A DNA stretch of 64,000 bases, from positions 2,852,001 to 2,916,000 of the forward strand of contig CBDBJR010000002.1 in assembly GCA_965206445.1 (NCBI GenBank). The letters are read 5' to 3'. Both the position numbers and the translations under genes were made by a program. Within the stretch, counting starts at the first letter, position 1. Each line of letters starts with the position of its first letter. Below, piece by piece: positions 53,846-63,393 of this stretch. The notes beneath the pieces were generated by a model that had not been told where the DNA came from, did not search any database, and was given only the letters and a program-made list of their open reading frames with translations. Source of the stretch: CBDBJR01 sp965206445 (GTDB taxonomy: Bacteria > Pseudomonadota > Gammaproteobacteria > Arenicellales > Poriferihabitantaceae).

Positions 53846-53923
53846 CTACAGAATCAGCATAATGACAATCGAGATGACAAACCCGGCGGCAATGGTGCCG
53901 GGAACCGTTTTCAATATCGGCAT
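53846..53923 (-). CDS. Membrane microprotein of 25 residues
   Basis: The frame reads MPILKTVPGTIAAGFVISIV then ends in a hydrophobic tail, so it is a single membrane helix. A near-perfect ribosome-binding site AAGGAGT stands 9 bases before the ATG. It lies about 65 bases before the PuuD-like membrane gene on the same strand, which suggests a small accessory subunit. No family was recognised. Confidence 0.6.
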   Translation of the reverse strand: MPILKTVPGTIAAGFVISIVIMLIL

Positions 53924-54069
53924 TTGGAAGTACTCCTTAAGCTAAAGAATGGAATTTGATGTGAATAAACAGACAATCCGCCCGCTCGCATTGTACTAAA
54001 CTGCACGCGGCTGGATAAGAAATTATAGCGTAATACTGTACATCCGCCACCTGTGAATTGCAACCGGTA

Positions 54070-54147
54070 TGTATAAATCCAGTGCCTTTGGCGCTGTGGC
54101 AGTTGCCGGAAGCCGAATTGTAGCGGGGTTTGCAGGCCGAGGCTATG
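54070..54147. mobile_element. Fragment of an IS481-family end
   Basis: About 78 bases match the end of the IS481-type element at 61,595 onward, including the terminal repeat region TTTGGCGCTGTGGCAG and the last codons of its transposase (on the minus strand, SLGLQTPLQFGFRQLPQRQR). The rest of the element is gone. It has the same orientation as the larger copy and lies at the opposite end of the pyrimidine-degradation operon. Confidence 0.75.
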
Positions 54148-54320
54148 CACTCCTGGCCAACAAAGATCGCCTGGCGGAAACCTGCGTCCCTGATCAGTAA
54201 TCCGAACCTGAATTCGCCGCGTTAGCCCCAACTCGCACAGACGACACACACCCCAAGGCCGCTCACATCCCCCTTAAGCCACGTCAACTCGATGGCTTCC
54301 GCTTCTCGATACTTCCCGAT

Positions 54321-54434
54321 TCACACGAAAAGCACTTTTGTTCGACCTATACGCCTGATCACGCCCTGGACTGGCAACATGGCGCCCGCGAGAATCACAG
54401 AAACTATCAATAAAACAGCCAGGGATACCACCAT
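54321..54434 (-). CDS. Possible small membrane protein downstream of the transporter
   Basis: A 37-residue frame begins MVVSLAVLLIVSVILAGAML and ends in a basic tail (RRIGRTKVLF), a single membrane helix. The frame is open upstream to the end of the transporter gene. There is no convincing ribosome-binding site, so it may be chance. The rest of the interval 54,148-54,484 shows no other supported gene. Confidence 0.25.
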   Translation of the reverse strand: MVVSLAVLLIVSVILAGAMLPVQGVIRRIGRTKVLFV

Positions 54435-54484
54435 CCAGTTCTGACAATAAGTATTAGTTGGCGAGTATTTTCTAATCGACAATT

Positions 54485-55969
54485 TTACGCCGTGGGTGCC
54501 ATCGCTGACTGATTCTTTACGTTCATATTCATCGCGTAATAAATCAAACCCCCCAGAATCGATCCGGTAAACCAGCCATAATTATAAAACCAGCTTAGCG
54601 CGCCGGTGGTGACCGCTATGAGGGTTAATCCGACAGGCACCAGGAAAGCCACAAACCCACTGGGATTCCAGGCCGGGTAAGTGCTATGATTTTTATATAA
54701 CCCCGGCAGGTCGAGTGTTTGCCGTTTCACCACGAAGTAATCGACAATCATGATTCCCGCAATCGGTCCGAGCAAACTTGAATAACCGATTAACCAGTTC
54801 GAATACAGACTTTCGACGCTAATATCTGACACTATCCAGCCCAGCTTTTTTAGTAACTCCCAACTCATTAACAATACACCGAATAAACCCGTCAGGATTA
54901 CACCCCGTGTATTGCTGATTAATTTGGGGGCGATATTCTGAAAATCATTGGTGGGAGAAACAATATTTGCCGCAGTATTGGTAGACAGGGTAGCGAGGAT
55001 GATCATCAACATCGATATAATTACCCAGAATGGACTATCTACTTTTCCGATTAAAGAAATAGGGTCTGACACGGTTTCTCCAACCAGCTGTGGTGACGCC
55101 GCGGTGAGAATGACACCAAGCGCGGAAAATAGAAACATGGTCACCGGCAGGCCGAAGATTTGGCCTCGAATCTGACTCTTCTGCGAATTTGCGAAGCGGC
55201 TGAAATCAGGAATATTCAACGATAAGGTCGCCCAAAAACCCACCATAGCCGTGAGTCCGCCGAAGAAGTAACCCCAAAAAGACGCATCTTCCGGTCGGTT
55301 AGGTGGCTTAGCCAATAACTCGGTTATCGACGCTTGCGGATAGGCCCAAACCAGTAGCCCGACACCCACCAGTAAAAGCAAAGGTGCGGCAAGCGTCTCA
55401 AGTATTTTAATCGATTCAGCACCTTTGATCACAATCCACAGGTTTATCACCCAGAAGATGAAAAAACCAATCACTTCACCGGTACCACCGAGACTTGCCC
55501 AACCGTCGGATAGCTCAGAAAAAAGCAAATGAATCGCGAGGCCACCAAACGTAGTTTGAATACCAAACCAGCCGCAGGCGATGAGGGCTCGGATTAGACA
55601 GGGCACGTTGGAGCCAATGATTCCAAATGATGATCGCAATACCACCGGAAATGGAATACCGTATTTAGTGCCGGGATAAGCATTCAATATCAGCGGAATT
55701 AATACGATGACGTTGGCGAGAAAAATAGCCCACAGTGCCTCACCAACGGAAAGACCAAAGTAGGACGTGAGTACACCGCCTAACGTATAAGTTGGAACAC
55801 AAACCGACATGCCGACCCAAAGTGCAGCTATGTGCCTGGTTTTCCAGGTACGTTGGTCAACCCGCGTAGGTGCGATATCCTGATTGTATCGCGAGCTGGA
55901 AGTTACATCTTGCTGCGCGTTTAACTCAACACATTCCCCCACTTCTACGGTAGTGCTATTGGTAGCCAT
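54485..55969 (-). CDS. NCS1-family nucleobase:cation symporter
   Basis: This 494-residue NCS1 transporter has about 12 membrane helices (HIAALWVGMSVCVPTYTLGG at helix 1, then KYGIPFPVVLRSSFGIIGSN, FWATLSLNIPDFSRFANSQK). The family imports uracil, cytosine, hydantoins, allantoin and similar bases by cation symport. It is the last gene of an operon for pyrimidine reduction and hydrolysis, so uracil/thymine or a dihydropyrimidine is the likely substrate. Confidence 0.92.
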   Translation of the reverse strand: MATNSTTVEVGECVELNAQQDVTSSSRYNQDIAPTRVDQRTWKTRHIAALWVGMSVCVPTYTLGGVLTSYFGLSVGEALWAIFLANVIVLIPLILNAYPGTKYGIPFPVVLRSSFGIIGSNVPCLIRALIACGWFGIQTTFGGLAIHLLFSELSDGWASLGGTGEVIGFFIFWVINLWIVIKGAESIKILETLAAPLLLLVGVGLLVWAYPQASITELLAKPPNRPEDASFWGYFFGGLTAMVGFWATLSLNIPDFSRFANSQKSQIRGQIFGLPVTMFLFSALGVILTAASPQLVGETVSDPISLIGKVDSPFWVIISMLMIILATLSTNTAANIVSPTNDFQNIAPKLISNTRGVILTGLFGVLLMSWELLKKLGWIVSDISVESLYSNWLIGYSSLLGPIAGIMIVDYFVVKRQTLDLPGLYKNHSTYPAWNPSGFVAFLVPVGLTLIAVTTGALSWFYNYGWFTGSILGGLIYYAMNMNVKNQSAMAPTA

Positions 55970-56024
55970 GCCTGCTCTCCGGTTTTATAAACATTAGTTA
56001 ATAAATAACGCCTTATATCAATCT

Positions 56025-57329
56025 TCAACCAGCGCGCATCGGATTATTCGCGTGTGTCGTCCAGTTAGCATACTGACCCGACACTTCCTTGCCGGTACGC
56101 GCATCAATTTCTCCAACTGCCAGTTCGCGCAGGGTAATGCAGTCCTCGACTGGACAAACGCTCACACACAAATTACAGCCCACACACTCTTCGTCGATGA
56201 CTTCAAAATGGCGTAATCCATCTTTTGTCTGGGAAATCGCCTGATGCGAGGTGTCTTCGCAGACAACGTGACAACGACCACATTGAATGCAACTATCCTG
56301 ATCGATCTCCGCCTTTACAATCGTGTTGAGATCCAGGTATTGCCAGTCAGTCAGATTTTTAACCGCCTTGCCGACAAATTCATCAACAGATTGTATGCCC
56401 TTGCCAGTCATGAAATCGCCAAGTCCAGCGATCATGTCGTCAACGATTTTAAAACCATAGGTCATAGCCGCAGTGCATACCTGTATATTGCCAGCACCCA
56501 GCGCAATAAAATCCACCGCATCACGCCAGGTGGTTATACCACCAATACCTGAAATTGGCAAACCCTGGGTTTGTTCGTCACGCGCCACCTCGGCAACCAT
56601 ATGCAAAGCGATTGGTTTTACCGCTGGGCCGCAATAGCCGCCATGCGTGCCTTTGCCGCCGGTGGATGGATTAATCGTAAAAGAATCCAGATCGACCGAG
56701 ATGATCGAGCTTATGGTATTAATCATCGACACCGCATCGGCCCCGCCGCTGTGCGCCGCGCGCGCCGACTGGCGGATATCGGTAATATTCGGCGTCAACT
56801 TGACGATAACCGGCATTGACGAATAGTGTTTGCACCAACGCGTCACCATCTCAACGTATTCGGGCACTTGACCAACAGCAGCCCCCATACCACGTTCGGA
56901 CATCCCATGCGGGCAACCAAAATTGAGTTCGATGCCATCGGCGCCAGTATCTTCGACCCTGGATAATATATCCCGCCAGGCTTTTTCTTCGCAAGGCACC
57001 ATTAACGATACGATCATCGCTCGGTCGGGCCAGTCCTTTTTCACCTGGGTGATTTCACGCAGATTAAGATCAAGTGGACGATCGGTAATCAGTTCAATAT
57101 TGTTAAGCCCCATTAAACGTCGGTCGTCGGCGTGCCAGGCGCCATAGCGTGGACCATTCACATTCACCAGCGGCGGGCCATCTTCCCCGAGGGTTTTCCA
57201 CACCACACCGCCCCAGCCTGCTTCGAAGGCTCGAACTACGTTGTAAGCCTTGTCGGTGGGTGGTGCCGATGCAAGCCAAAAAGGATTGGGTGATCGAATA
57301 CCGATAAAATTGGAGGTTAAATCTGCCAT
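56025..57329 (-). CDS. preA: NAD-dependent dihydropyrimidine dehydrogenase, PreA
   Basis: The 434-residue protein has an FMN-binding dihydroorotate-dehydrogenase-like domain (IRSPNPFWLASAPPTD, FGCPHGMSERGMGA with the catalytic Cys) and two C-terminal 4Fe-4S motifs (CIQCGRCHVVC, CVGCNLCVSVCPVEDC). With PreT it reduces uracil and thymine to the 5,6-dihydro forms, the first step of the reductive pathway. It starts 15 bases after preT. Confidence 0.95.
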   Translation of the reverse strand: MADLTSNFIGIRSPNPFWLASAPPTDKAYNVVRAFEAGWGGVVWKTLGEDGPPLVNVNGPRYGAWHADDRRLMGLNNIELITDRPLDLNLREITQVKKDWPDRAMIVSLMVPCEEKAWRDILSRVEDTGADGIELNFGCPHGMSERGMGAAVGQVPEYVEMVTRWCKHYSSMPVIVKLTPNITDIRQSARAAHSGGADAVSMINTISSIISVDLDSFTINPSTGGKGTHGGYCGPAVKPIALHMVAEVARDEQTQGLPISGIGGITTWRDAVDFIALGAGNIQVCTAAMTYGFKIVDDMIAGLGDFMTGKGIQSVDEFVGKAVKNLTDWQYLDLNTIVKAEIDQDSCIQCGRCHVVCEDTSHQAISQTKDGLRHFEVIDEECVGCNLCVSVCPVEDCITLRELAVGEIDARTGKEVSGQYANWTTHANNPMRAG

Positions 57330-57344
57330 GTAATTATCCTCACT

Positions 57345-58697
57345 TCAATCGCGTAGGTACTGGTTAATTGAATCGGCTGCCAGCTTGCCATCCTGGACCG
57401 CTACGACGGTAAGATCCTCGCCGTCACAGACACAGTCTCCGCCCGCCCAAACGCCAGCAATAGAAGTTTTCCTGTTGGCATCGACGCGAATGCATCCTTT
57501 GTCTAATTCCAACGTATTACCCATGGTTGTATTAAAAGCCTGGCCAATGGCTTTAAACAGCATATCTGCCGGCAAGCTAAAGTATTGCCCTGTGCCCTCT
57601 AAACCACCGTTCAAACTTGAATGAGTAAGTTCAAATTCTATTTCATGAACCTGACCCTCTATGGTGTGAAGGCGATGCGGTTTTGCGTTGTAACGAATCT
57701 TGACGCCTTTTATCTGGGTAAACTCCTGTTCCTCTTTGCTTGCATTCATCGCAGCCTTATCGCGACGATAAACCAGCGTCACTTCGTCAGCACCCAGCAG
57801 TCGAATCTGAGTGGCAATATCGATTGCCGTCATACCACCGCCGATTACCACGACGCGCCGACCCACGGGTAATTCGGCTAAATTTTTGCTCTGACGTAAT
57901 TGCGCAATATAATCGACGGCATTCATCACACCCTGCGCATCTTCGTTGTCCAGCCTCAGGTTATTCACGCCGCCAAGGCCGATGCCGAGAAACACCGCGT
58001 CATAGTCTTTTTGCAAGCTTGCCAGATCGAAATCCTCACCTAATTGTTGGCCGTACCGAATATCAATATTTCCAATCGCAAGAATGTATTCAATTTCACG
58101 GCTGGCGAAATTATCCAGCATCTTGTAAGCAGCCAAGCCGTATTCATTAAGCCCGCCACTTTTTTCACGTGCTTCGTACATGGTGACAGAGTGACCCATT
58201 CGGACCAGGCCATGCGCACAGGACAAACTGGCAGGTCCTGCACCCACCATAGCCACGCGTTTGCCGGTGTCGGGTTCGCACCTAAAGAATTGTTTGCCTG
58301 CGACCATCGCGGCATCGACCGCGTGGCGCTGGAGTAAGCCAATGCTCACCGGACGTTGGTCCTGATCATTGCGTACGCAAGCCTGTTCACACAGGGTTTC
58401 TGTTGGACAAACCCGCGCGCAACTACCACCGAGGATATTTTCCTGCAGGATTAAACGCGCCGCGCCGATATTATTTTCGGCTTGTATCATGCGAATAAAA
58501 CCGGCCACATCAATTCCAGTCGGGCAGGCAGTGGTGCAAGGCGCGTCGTAACAAAAATAACAGCGATCCGCTTCGACCAACGCTGCCGTGGGGCCAAGCG
58601 GCGGATGCATGTCGCGGAAATTTTGGGCATATTCGTCTACACTAAGGCGTGCGGTTTGAATATCTACCGACCTGGCAGTGGCTGGTGGCTGACTCAT
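57345..58697 (-). CDS. preT: Dihydropyrimidine dehydrogenase NAD-binding subunit, PreT
   Basis: From the ATG at 58697, preceded by an AGGAGG six bases upstream, the protein has about 450 residues. It has an N-terminal cysteine-rich cluster domain (CYFCYDAPCTTACPTGIDV, SCARVCPTETLCEQAC) and two dinucleotide folds (VAMVGAGPASLSCAHGL for FAD, VVVIGGGMTAIDIATQ for NAD(P)). It feeds electrons to PreA. A start seven codons earlier is also open. Confidence 0.94.
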   Translation of the reverse strand: MSQPPATARSVDIQTARLSVDEYAQNFRDMHPPLGPTAALVEADRCYFCYDAPCTTACPTGIDVAGFIRMIQAENNIGAARLILQENILGGSCARVCPTETLCEQACVRNDQDQRPVSIGLLQRHAVDAAMVAGKQFFRCEPDTGKRVAMVGAGPASLSCAHGLVRMGHSVTMYEAREKSGGLNEYGLAAYKMLDNFASREIEYILAIGNIDIRYGQQLGEDFDLASLQKDYDAVFLGIGLGGVNNLRLDNEDAQGVMNAVDYIAQLRQSKNLAELPVGRRVVVIGGGMTAIDIATQIRLLGADEVTLVYRRDKAAMNASKEEQEFTQIKGVKIRYNAKPHRLHTIEGQVHEIEFELTHSSLNGGLEGTGQYFSLPADMLFKAIGQAFNTTMGNTLELDKGCIRVDANRKTSIAGVWAGGDCVCDGEDLTVVAVQDGKLAADSINQYLRD

Positions 58698-58719
58698 TTT
58701 AGCCTCCTGGGTTTGCATC

Positions 58720-59043
58720 TTAGACCGCGCCTGCCTTGTCGAGAATCGCAGACAAAACCATATTCGCCCCGGCGGTAATCCACTCCGGTTTAACGTCTTC
58801 TATTTCGTTATGACTAATGCCATCGATACAGGGAATAAATACCATCGAAGCAGGTGCAACGCCCGCGAGATAACAGGCGTCGCGCCCTGCACCCGAGATA
58901 ATTTCACGCGACGAATAACCATGCGCCTCGGCGCCCGTGCGCACTACCACGACACAACCCTTATCGAAAGCAATTGGGGCATAATCAGGCTGTCCACAGA
59001 CGCTCTCCATCGACAGCGGGTTTATTCGCTTTATTCCGATCAT
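58720..59043 (-). pseudogene. Remnant of an M20-type amidohydrolase (carbamoylase)
   Basis: The 107-residue frame contains only the C-terminal end of a hydantoinase/carbamoylase or allantoate amidohydrolase: GYSSREIISGAGRDACYLAG, then MVFIPCIDGISHNEIEDVKP. Full-length relatives have about 410 residues; the N-terminal metal-binding parts are missing. A nitrilase-type beta-ureidopropionase later in the operon could have made it dispensable. It sits between hydA and preT on the same strand. Confidence 0.8.
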
Positions 59044-59078
59044 CAGGTTTTCTTCACTTAAATTTTTGATCCAGAGTT

Positions 59079-60518
59079 TTAACGCTCGACAGCAGTCGGC
59101 TTCTTTTGTGCGCGACGCTTATTTACGGAGTCGTAATAACCGGCAAAAGGCGGGCGTTTGACATAATTGCCTGCGCCGCGCTCAACCATTAATTCACCCG
59201 ATTTATAAACCAGTTTGCCCTGACTCAGCGTGTGCGAGGGGATGCCTGTCACCTGCATGCCTTCGAAGATATTGAAGTCGATATTTTGATGGTGAGTTTT
59301 TGCGGAAATAGTTTTGCTACCCGCTGGGTCCCAAACCACCAAATCGGCATCAGCACCTATCGCTACCGCACCCTTCCGTGGATGAATATTAAAAATTTGC
59401 GCAGCATTGGTCGAGGTGACTTTGACAAATTCATTCATGCTCAGGCGGCCGGTGCTAACGCCTGTATGCCACAATACTTCCATGCGATTTTCGACACCCG
59501 CGGTACCATTTGGAATAATGGTGAAATCCTCCCGCCCGGCGGCTTTTTGATCGGCACAAAAACAGCAATGATCGGTTGCAGTAGTTTGCAAATTGCCCGA
59601 CTGCAAACCACGCCATAGTGCTTCCTGATGTTCCTTCGGTCTAAAGGGTGGGCTCATGACATGGGCCGCGGCGCGATCCCAGTCGGGATCGCGATATACA
59701 GAATCGTCGATTAACAAATGCCCGGCCAGCACTTCACCAAATACGCGCTGGCCTTCGCTACGTGCGTTGGTGATACTTTGCAATGCTTCTTTCGTGGAGA
59801 CATGTACCAGATAAACTGGCACATCGAGCGCCTGTGCGATTCGAATCGCACGATTAGCTGCCTCTGCTTCGACGGCTGGTGGGCGAGACAGGGGATGACC
59901 CTCCGGACCCGTAATGCCCATTTCCAGCATCTTGTGTTGTAATTGAAAAACCAGTTCGCCATTTTCTGCGTGTACGGTGGGAATCGCGCCCAGTTCCAGC
60001 GCTCGGCTGAAACTGTTTACGAGAACTTCGTCGTTGGCCATTATGGCGTTTTTATAGGCCATAAAATGTTTAAAACTATTAATCCCATGATCGCTCACGA
60101 GCCTACCCATATCCTCGTAAACACTGTCGTCCCACCAGGTAACTGCGACGTGGAAACTGTAATCAGAAACAGATTTTTCCGCCCATTCGCGCCACTGAAA
60201 AAAGGCATCCATTAAATTTTGCTGGGGCGCAGGAATGACAAAATCGATAATGCAGGTGGTACCTCCGGCCAGACCTGCCGCAGTGCCGGTATAAAAATCT
60301 TCGCTTGCGACAGTGCCCATAAACGGCAATTGCATATGCGTGTGTGGGTCGATGCCGCCTGGCATGACATATTGCCCGCCGGCATCGATAACATCGGCAT
60401 CGGTTGGGACATCCAGATTTTCACCCACCTGTAGTATTTTACCATCGGCACAATAAACATCAGCTCTGGCGCTATTTTCGGCATTAACTACAGTGCCGCC
60501 TTTAATCAAAATCGACAT
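59079..60518 (-). CDS. hydA: Dihydropyrimidinase
   Basis: The 479-residue cyclic amidohydrolase has the metal-binding HXH in GGIDPHTHMQLPF, the carbamylated lysine in FKHFMAYKNAI, a His in PVYLVHVSTKEAL and the Asp in the C-terminal QLLTVTS-like region. It opens dihydrouracil or dihydrothymine to N-carbamoyl-beta-amino acid, the second step of the pathway started by PreTA. Gene position fits this order. Confidence 0.94.
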   Translation of the reverse strand: MSILIKGGTVVNAENSARADVYCADGKILQVGENLDVPTDADVIDAGGQYVMPGGIDPHTHMQLPFMGTVASEDFYTGTAAGLAGGTTCIIDFVIPAPQQNLMDAFFQWREWAEKSVSDYSFHVAVTWWDDSVYEDMGRLVSDHGINSFKHFMAYKNAIMANDEVLVNSFSRALELGAIPTVHAENGELVFQLQHKMLEMGITGPEGHPLSRPPAVEAEAANRAIRIAQALDVPVYLVHVSTKEALQSITNARSEGQRVFGEVLAGHLLIDDSVYRDPDWDRAAAHVMSPPFRPKEHQEALWRGLQSGNLQTTATDHCCFCADQKAAGREDFTIIPNGTAGVENRMEVLWHTGVSTGRLSMNEFVKVTSTNAAQIFNIHPRKGAVAIGADADLVVWDPAGSKTISAKTHHQNIDFNIFEGMQVTGIPSHTLSQGKLVYKSGELMVERGAGNYVKRPPFAGYYDSVNKRRAQKKPTAVER

Positions 60519-60554
60519 AGGGTTTTCCTCGGCTATAAGTCGTTAATTTCTGTC

Positions 60555-61421
60555 CTAAATCTCGGTCAGGGGCGCATAGGTTTCGGGTCGACGGTCACGG
60601 AAGAATTGCCAGTTATCACGCACCTCTCGAACCATTTCCATATCCAGCTCGCTCACCAGCAATTCGTCTTTGTCTGGGCTTGCCTGGGCAATGATTTCAC
60701 CCCGTGGATTAACAAAATAACTGGAGCCGTAAAACTCGCCAATATTCCACGGCGCTTCGGTGCCAACACGATTGATTGCGCCGATATAAATACCATTCGC
60801 CGCGGCTGATGCCGGCTGTTCCAGTTCCCACAGGTATTGTGATAAACCAGCGACGGTCGCCGATGGATTGTAAATAATCTCCGCGCCATTTAATGACAGT
60901 GCACGCCAACCTTCTGGAAAATGGCGGTCATAACAGATATAAACCCCAAGTTTTACATAGGCGGTTTCAAAAACTGGCCAGTTAGAAAAACCCGGTTTGA
61001 AAAAGAATTTTTCCCAGAATCCAGCAACCTGAGGCAGGTGTGTCTTACGATATTTGCCAAGATAGCTGCCATCGGCATCGATTACCGCCGCTGTGTTGTA
61101 ATAAACACCCGGCATGGTTTCTTCGTAGATTGGCACGATGATCACCATATTGTGTTTGCGAGCGTATTCCCGCATTAACTTAGTGGTGTAACCGTCGGGG
61201 ATGGCCTCCGCCGCGACGTACCATTTACTGTCCTGACTCGGACAAAAATAGGGTTGGGTAAAAATTTCCTGAAAGCATAAAACCTGCACACCTTTCGCCG
61301 CCGCCTCGTCGATCATCGGCAAGTGTGCTGCGAGCATGTTATCTCGAATTTGCTCAGGGGACATACTATCGGCGTCACCCTTGAGGCTCATTTGGATCAA
61401 ACCAGATACTAGCTTGCTCAT
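60555..61421 (-). CDS. Beta-ureidopropionase (nitrilase superfamily)
   Basis: From the ATG at 61421, with GAGGA seven bases before, the protein has about 288 residues. The nitrilase triad is visible: Glu in QEIFTQPYFCPS, Lys in KYRKTHLPQ and Cys in GVYICYDRHFPEG. It hydrolyses N-carbamoyl-beta-alanine to beta-alanine, ammonia and CO2, the last step of pyrimidine degradation. It is the first gene of the operon. Confidence 0.92.
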   Translation of the reverse strand: MSKLVSGLIQMSLKGDADSMSPEQIRDNMLAAHLPMIDEAAAKGVQVLCFQEIFTQPYFCPSQDSKWYVAAEAIPDGYTTKLMREYARKHNMVIIVPIYEETMPGVYYNTAAVIDADGSYLGKYRKTHLPQVAGFWEKFFFKPGFSNWPVFETAYVKLGVYICYDRHFPEGWRALSLNGAEIIYNPSATVAGLSQYLWELEQPASAAANGIYIGAINRVGTEAPWNIGEFYGSSYFVNPRGEIIAQASPDKDELLVSELDMEMVREVRDNWQFFRDRRPETYAPLTEI

Positions 61422-61585
61422 CGGATATTCCTCGGGTCTCTCCATTATGATGAATTAATGGCTTACGCTGTGTATGCTGAAGTGTTTCAAGCTTTTTGTC
61501 AAGGCGATGCATAAATCGGTGGATTCAACCCCGAAGTGCAACCAGTAGTGCTATGCCAGATAATGCTTGATTTGGCATTTTCATG

Positions 61586-62548
61586 TCAAGACATTGTATG
61601 GATCCAGTATCTTTGGCACTGTGGCAGTTGTTGGAAGCCGAATTGTACCGGAGTTCGCAGACCGAGGCTATGGTGGGGAATGACGGTATTATATTCGAGC
61701 AGCCATTTCGCCACTTTACGGTTGAACAGGGCTAGGTCGGTGAACAGCAAATCGGCGTGATAATCCACGAATTGCTCTTGAATGGTGCGGTTGAAGCGCT
61801 CACAGTGGGCGTTCATTTTGGGTGATCTGGGGTAGGTCCACCAGTGGGTAATACCGAGCTCATCAAGGCGTTGCTGGAAGTCGCCCATGAACTCGGAGCC
61901 GTTATCGGGGAACAGATATTGCGGTTGTATGGGTAGCAGGTCGGTGAGCGCATCCAGGGCGATGGCGTATGCGGCTGGCAGCAGAATTGGCTGCGAAGCG
62001 GCTGGTGTGGTTGATAAAAGGTGAACAAATAGCGGCGGATGCCGTCGCGCAGGCGCACCACGGTATCGCAGGCGATCAGGGACAGCGGTGGCGAGCGGTG
62101 GTGTTTGGGTTTGCGGTTTTTGCGCGTGCGGGTCAGGGGTTTGAGGCGCCCGGTGGGTGAGATACGCGCCGGAGCGTAGCGCATTTTGGGCGAGTCTTTG
62201 GCGATGATGCGCCCGATGGTGGAGACGCTCGGCAGCGGAAATCGCTGTTGTGCGCACCAGCCTCGCAGCAGCATAGGGAGCTTGGCCTTGCCGAGATTGG
62301 GGTAGTGGCGACGCAATTGGCGGATTTGCTGGCTCAGGGCCGGCGTGGTGGTCGGTCGCCTGCGCCGGTTGCGGGGCATAGGATTCAGGCATGAGCGCGG
62401 CGGCGCTGCCGGCGTGCCGGTTGAGGGTCTGACGCCAGCGATAGAACGTGCGGATGCTGACCTTAAAGGCCTCGCTGGCAGCGATTTTGCCGTGCCGATC
62501 GGAAAATTTCAGGATCGCAAGGTGGTGTTGGGCATGTTTGGAAGTCAT
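61586..62548 (-). pseudogene. IS481-family transposase with several frameshifts
   Basis: One continuous frame covers the gene from the ATG at 62548, but its middle is nonsense. The HTH (KIAASEAFKVSIRTFYRWRQ) and the end of the catalytic core (YLFPDNGSEFMGDF, AHCERFNRTIQEQF) are in frame 1, whereas the centre (LIACDTVVRLRDGIRRYLFT, with the first catalytic Asp) is in another frame. Shifts lie near 62,382, 62,016 (an extra T in TTTT) and 61,980. The continuous frame is therefore a chance read-through, not a working transposase. Confidence 0.8.
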
Positions 62549-62665
62549 CCCCCAAACATGCCCTGAATGGGCTACTCGGTAAAACCCCCGGATGCGGTAT
62601 CCGGTATAGTGGATTTGCATGGCTCTCCTCCTGGGGCGCAGTGCCAAAGGTTTCTGAACTTATGC
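61595..62665 (-). mobile_element. IS481-family insertion sequence, transposase disrupted
   Basis: An element of about 1.07 kb with imperfect terminal inverted repeats (61595-61621 and 62639-62665, core CTTTGGCACTG). The size matches the IS481 family. Direct target repeats were not evident. The transposase gene is frameshifted, so the element is probably immobile now. A shorter copy of the same left end lies at 54,070-54,147. Confidence 0.8.
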
Positions 62666-62871
62666 ACCCCCGTCTATCACTGTTGATCTACCGGCAGCGA
62701 CTGCAAACAGCGCGGTAAAATCCGCTCAACGCCACCCCCGAGCGGCTCAATTTGATATAGTTGCCGACTCTATCAGGGCCGACCATACCAGGCCGGCAAA
62801 GCGGCTGCGCTGGCAATCGTATTGCCGCACCGGGCACCCCGCCATCGACACTCCAGGCCACCATTATCGGC

Positions 62872-63390
62872 ATGCCACAGGATAACCCTCAGCAAGCAAC
62901 CGCCCCGACCGACCGGCGCGGCTGTCGCTTCACAATACAGCCGAATGCCGCACTGCGCCGGGCCGGCTGGCACCGGCCGCTGGTTGCGCTGGTGTTGGTC
63001 AGCCTGCTGGTGGCACTGCGGTTTGCCTGGCTGGGCTATTGGGTGATATTGCCGTTTACCGTGCTGGAACTGGCCCTGCTGCTCGGCGCGGTACGGCTGA
63101 TTATGCGCCGTGAAGGCTATATGGAAACGATTACCGTCGACAACCAAACGCTGGAAATCGCGCATTCGCAACCCCAAAAAGACCGCCACTGGCGCTTCCC
63201 GACCTACTGGACGCAGGTGCGCATGCAGCCGCCCCGGCACCATTGGTACCCGCATCGACTGCTGATCGGCTACCGCAGCGAATGGGTCGAAGTCGGGCGC
63301 TGTCTGCTCGACCAGGAGCGCGAGGCGCTTGCCAATGCCCTCCGCCGGCAGGTCAGGCACGCCAAAAGCACGGTCTTCAACCCGTCCTGA
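62872..63390 (+). CDS. DUF2244 membrane protein
   Basis: From the ATG at 62872 the protein has about 172 residues: two membrane helices (LVALVLVSLLVALRFAWLGY, LPFTVLELALLLGAVRLIM) and a C-terminal soluble domain (MPPRHHW-like region, LLDQEREALANALRRQV). DUF2244 proteins often accompany cytochrome oxidase genes. The cyoE start is only 3 bases after its stop, so the two are in one operon. Confidence 0.85.
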   Translation: MPQDNPQQATAPTDRRGCRFTIQPNAALRRAGWHRPLVALVLVSLLVALRFAWLGYWVILPFTVLELALLLGAVRLIMRREGYMETITVDNQTLEIAHSQPQKDRHWRFPTYWTQVRMQPPRHHWYPHRLLIGYRSEWVEVGRCLLDQEREALANALRRQVRHAKSTVFNPS

Positions 63391-63393
63391 CGC

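Noticed and set aside
61586..62548. Programmed ribosomal frameshifting in the IS481 transposase
   Set aside because: IS481 transposases are normally one frame, and at least three shifts in different places are needed, which fits decay rather than a programmed site.
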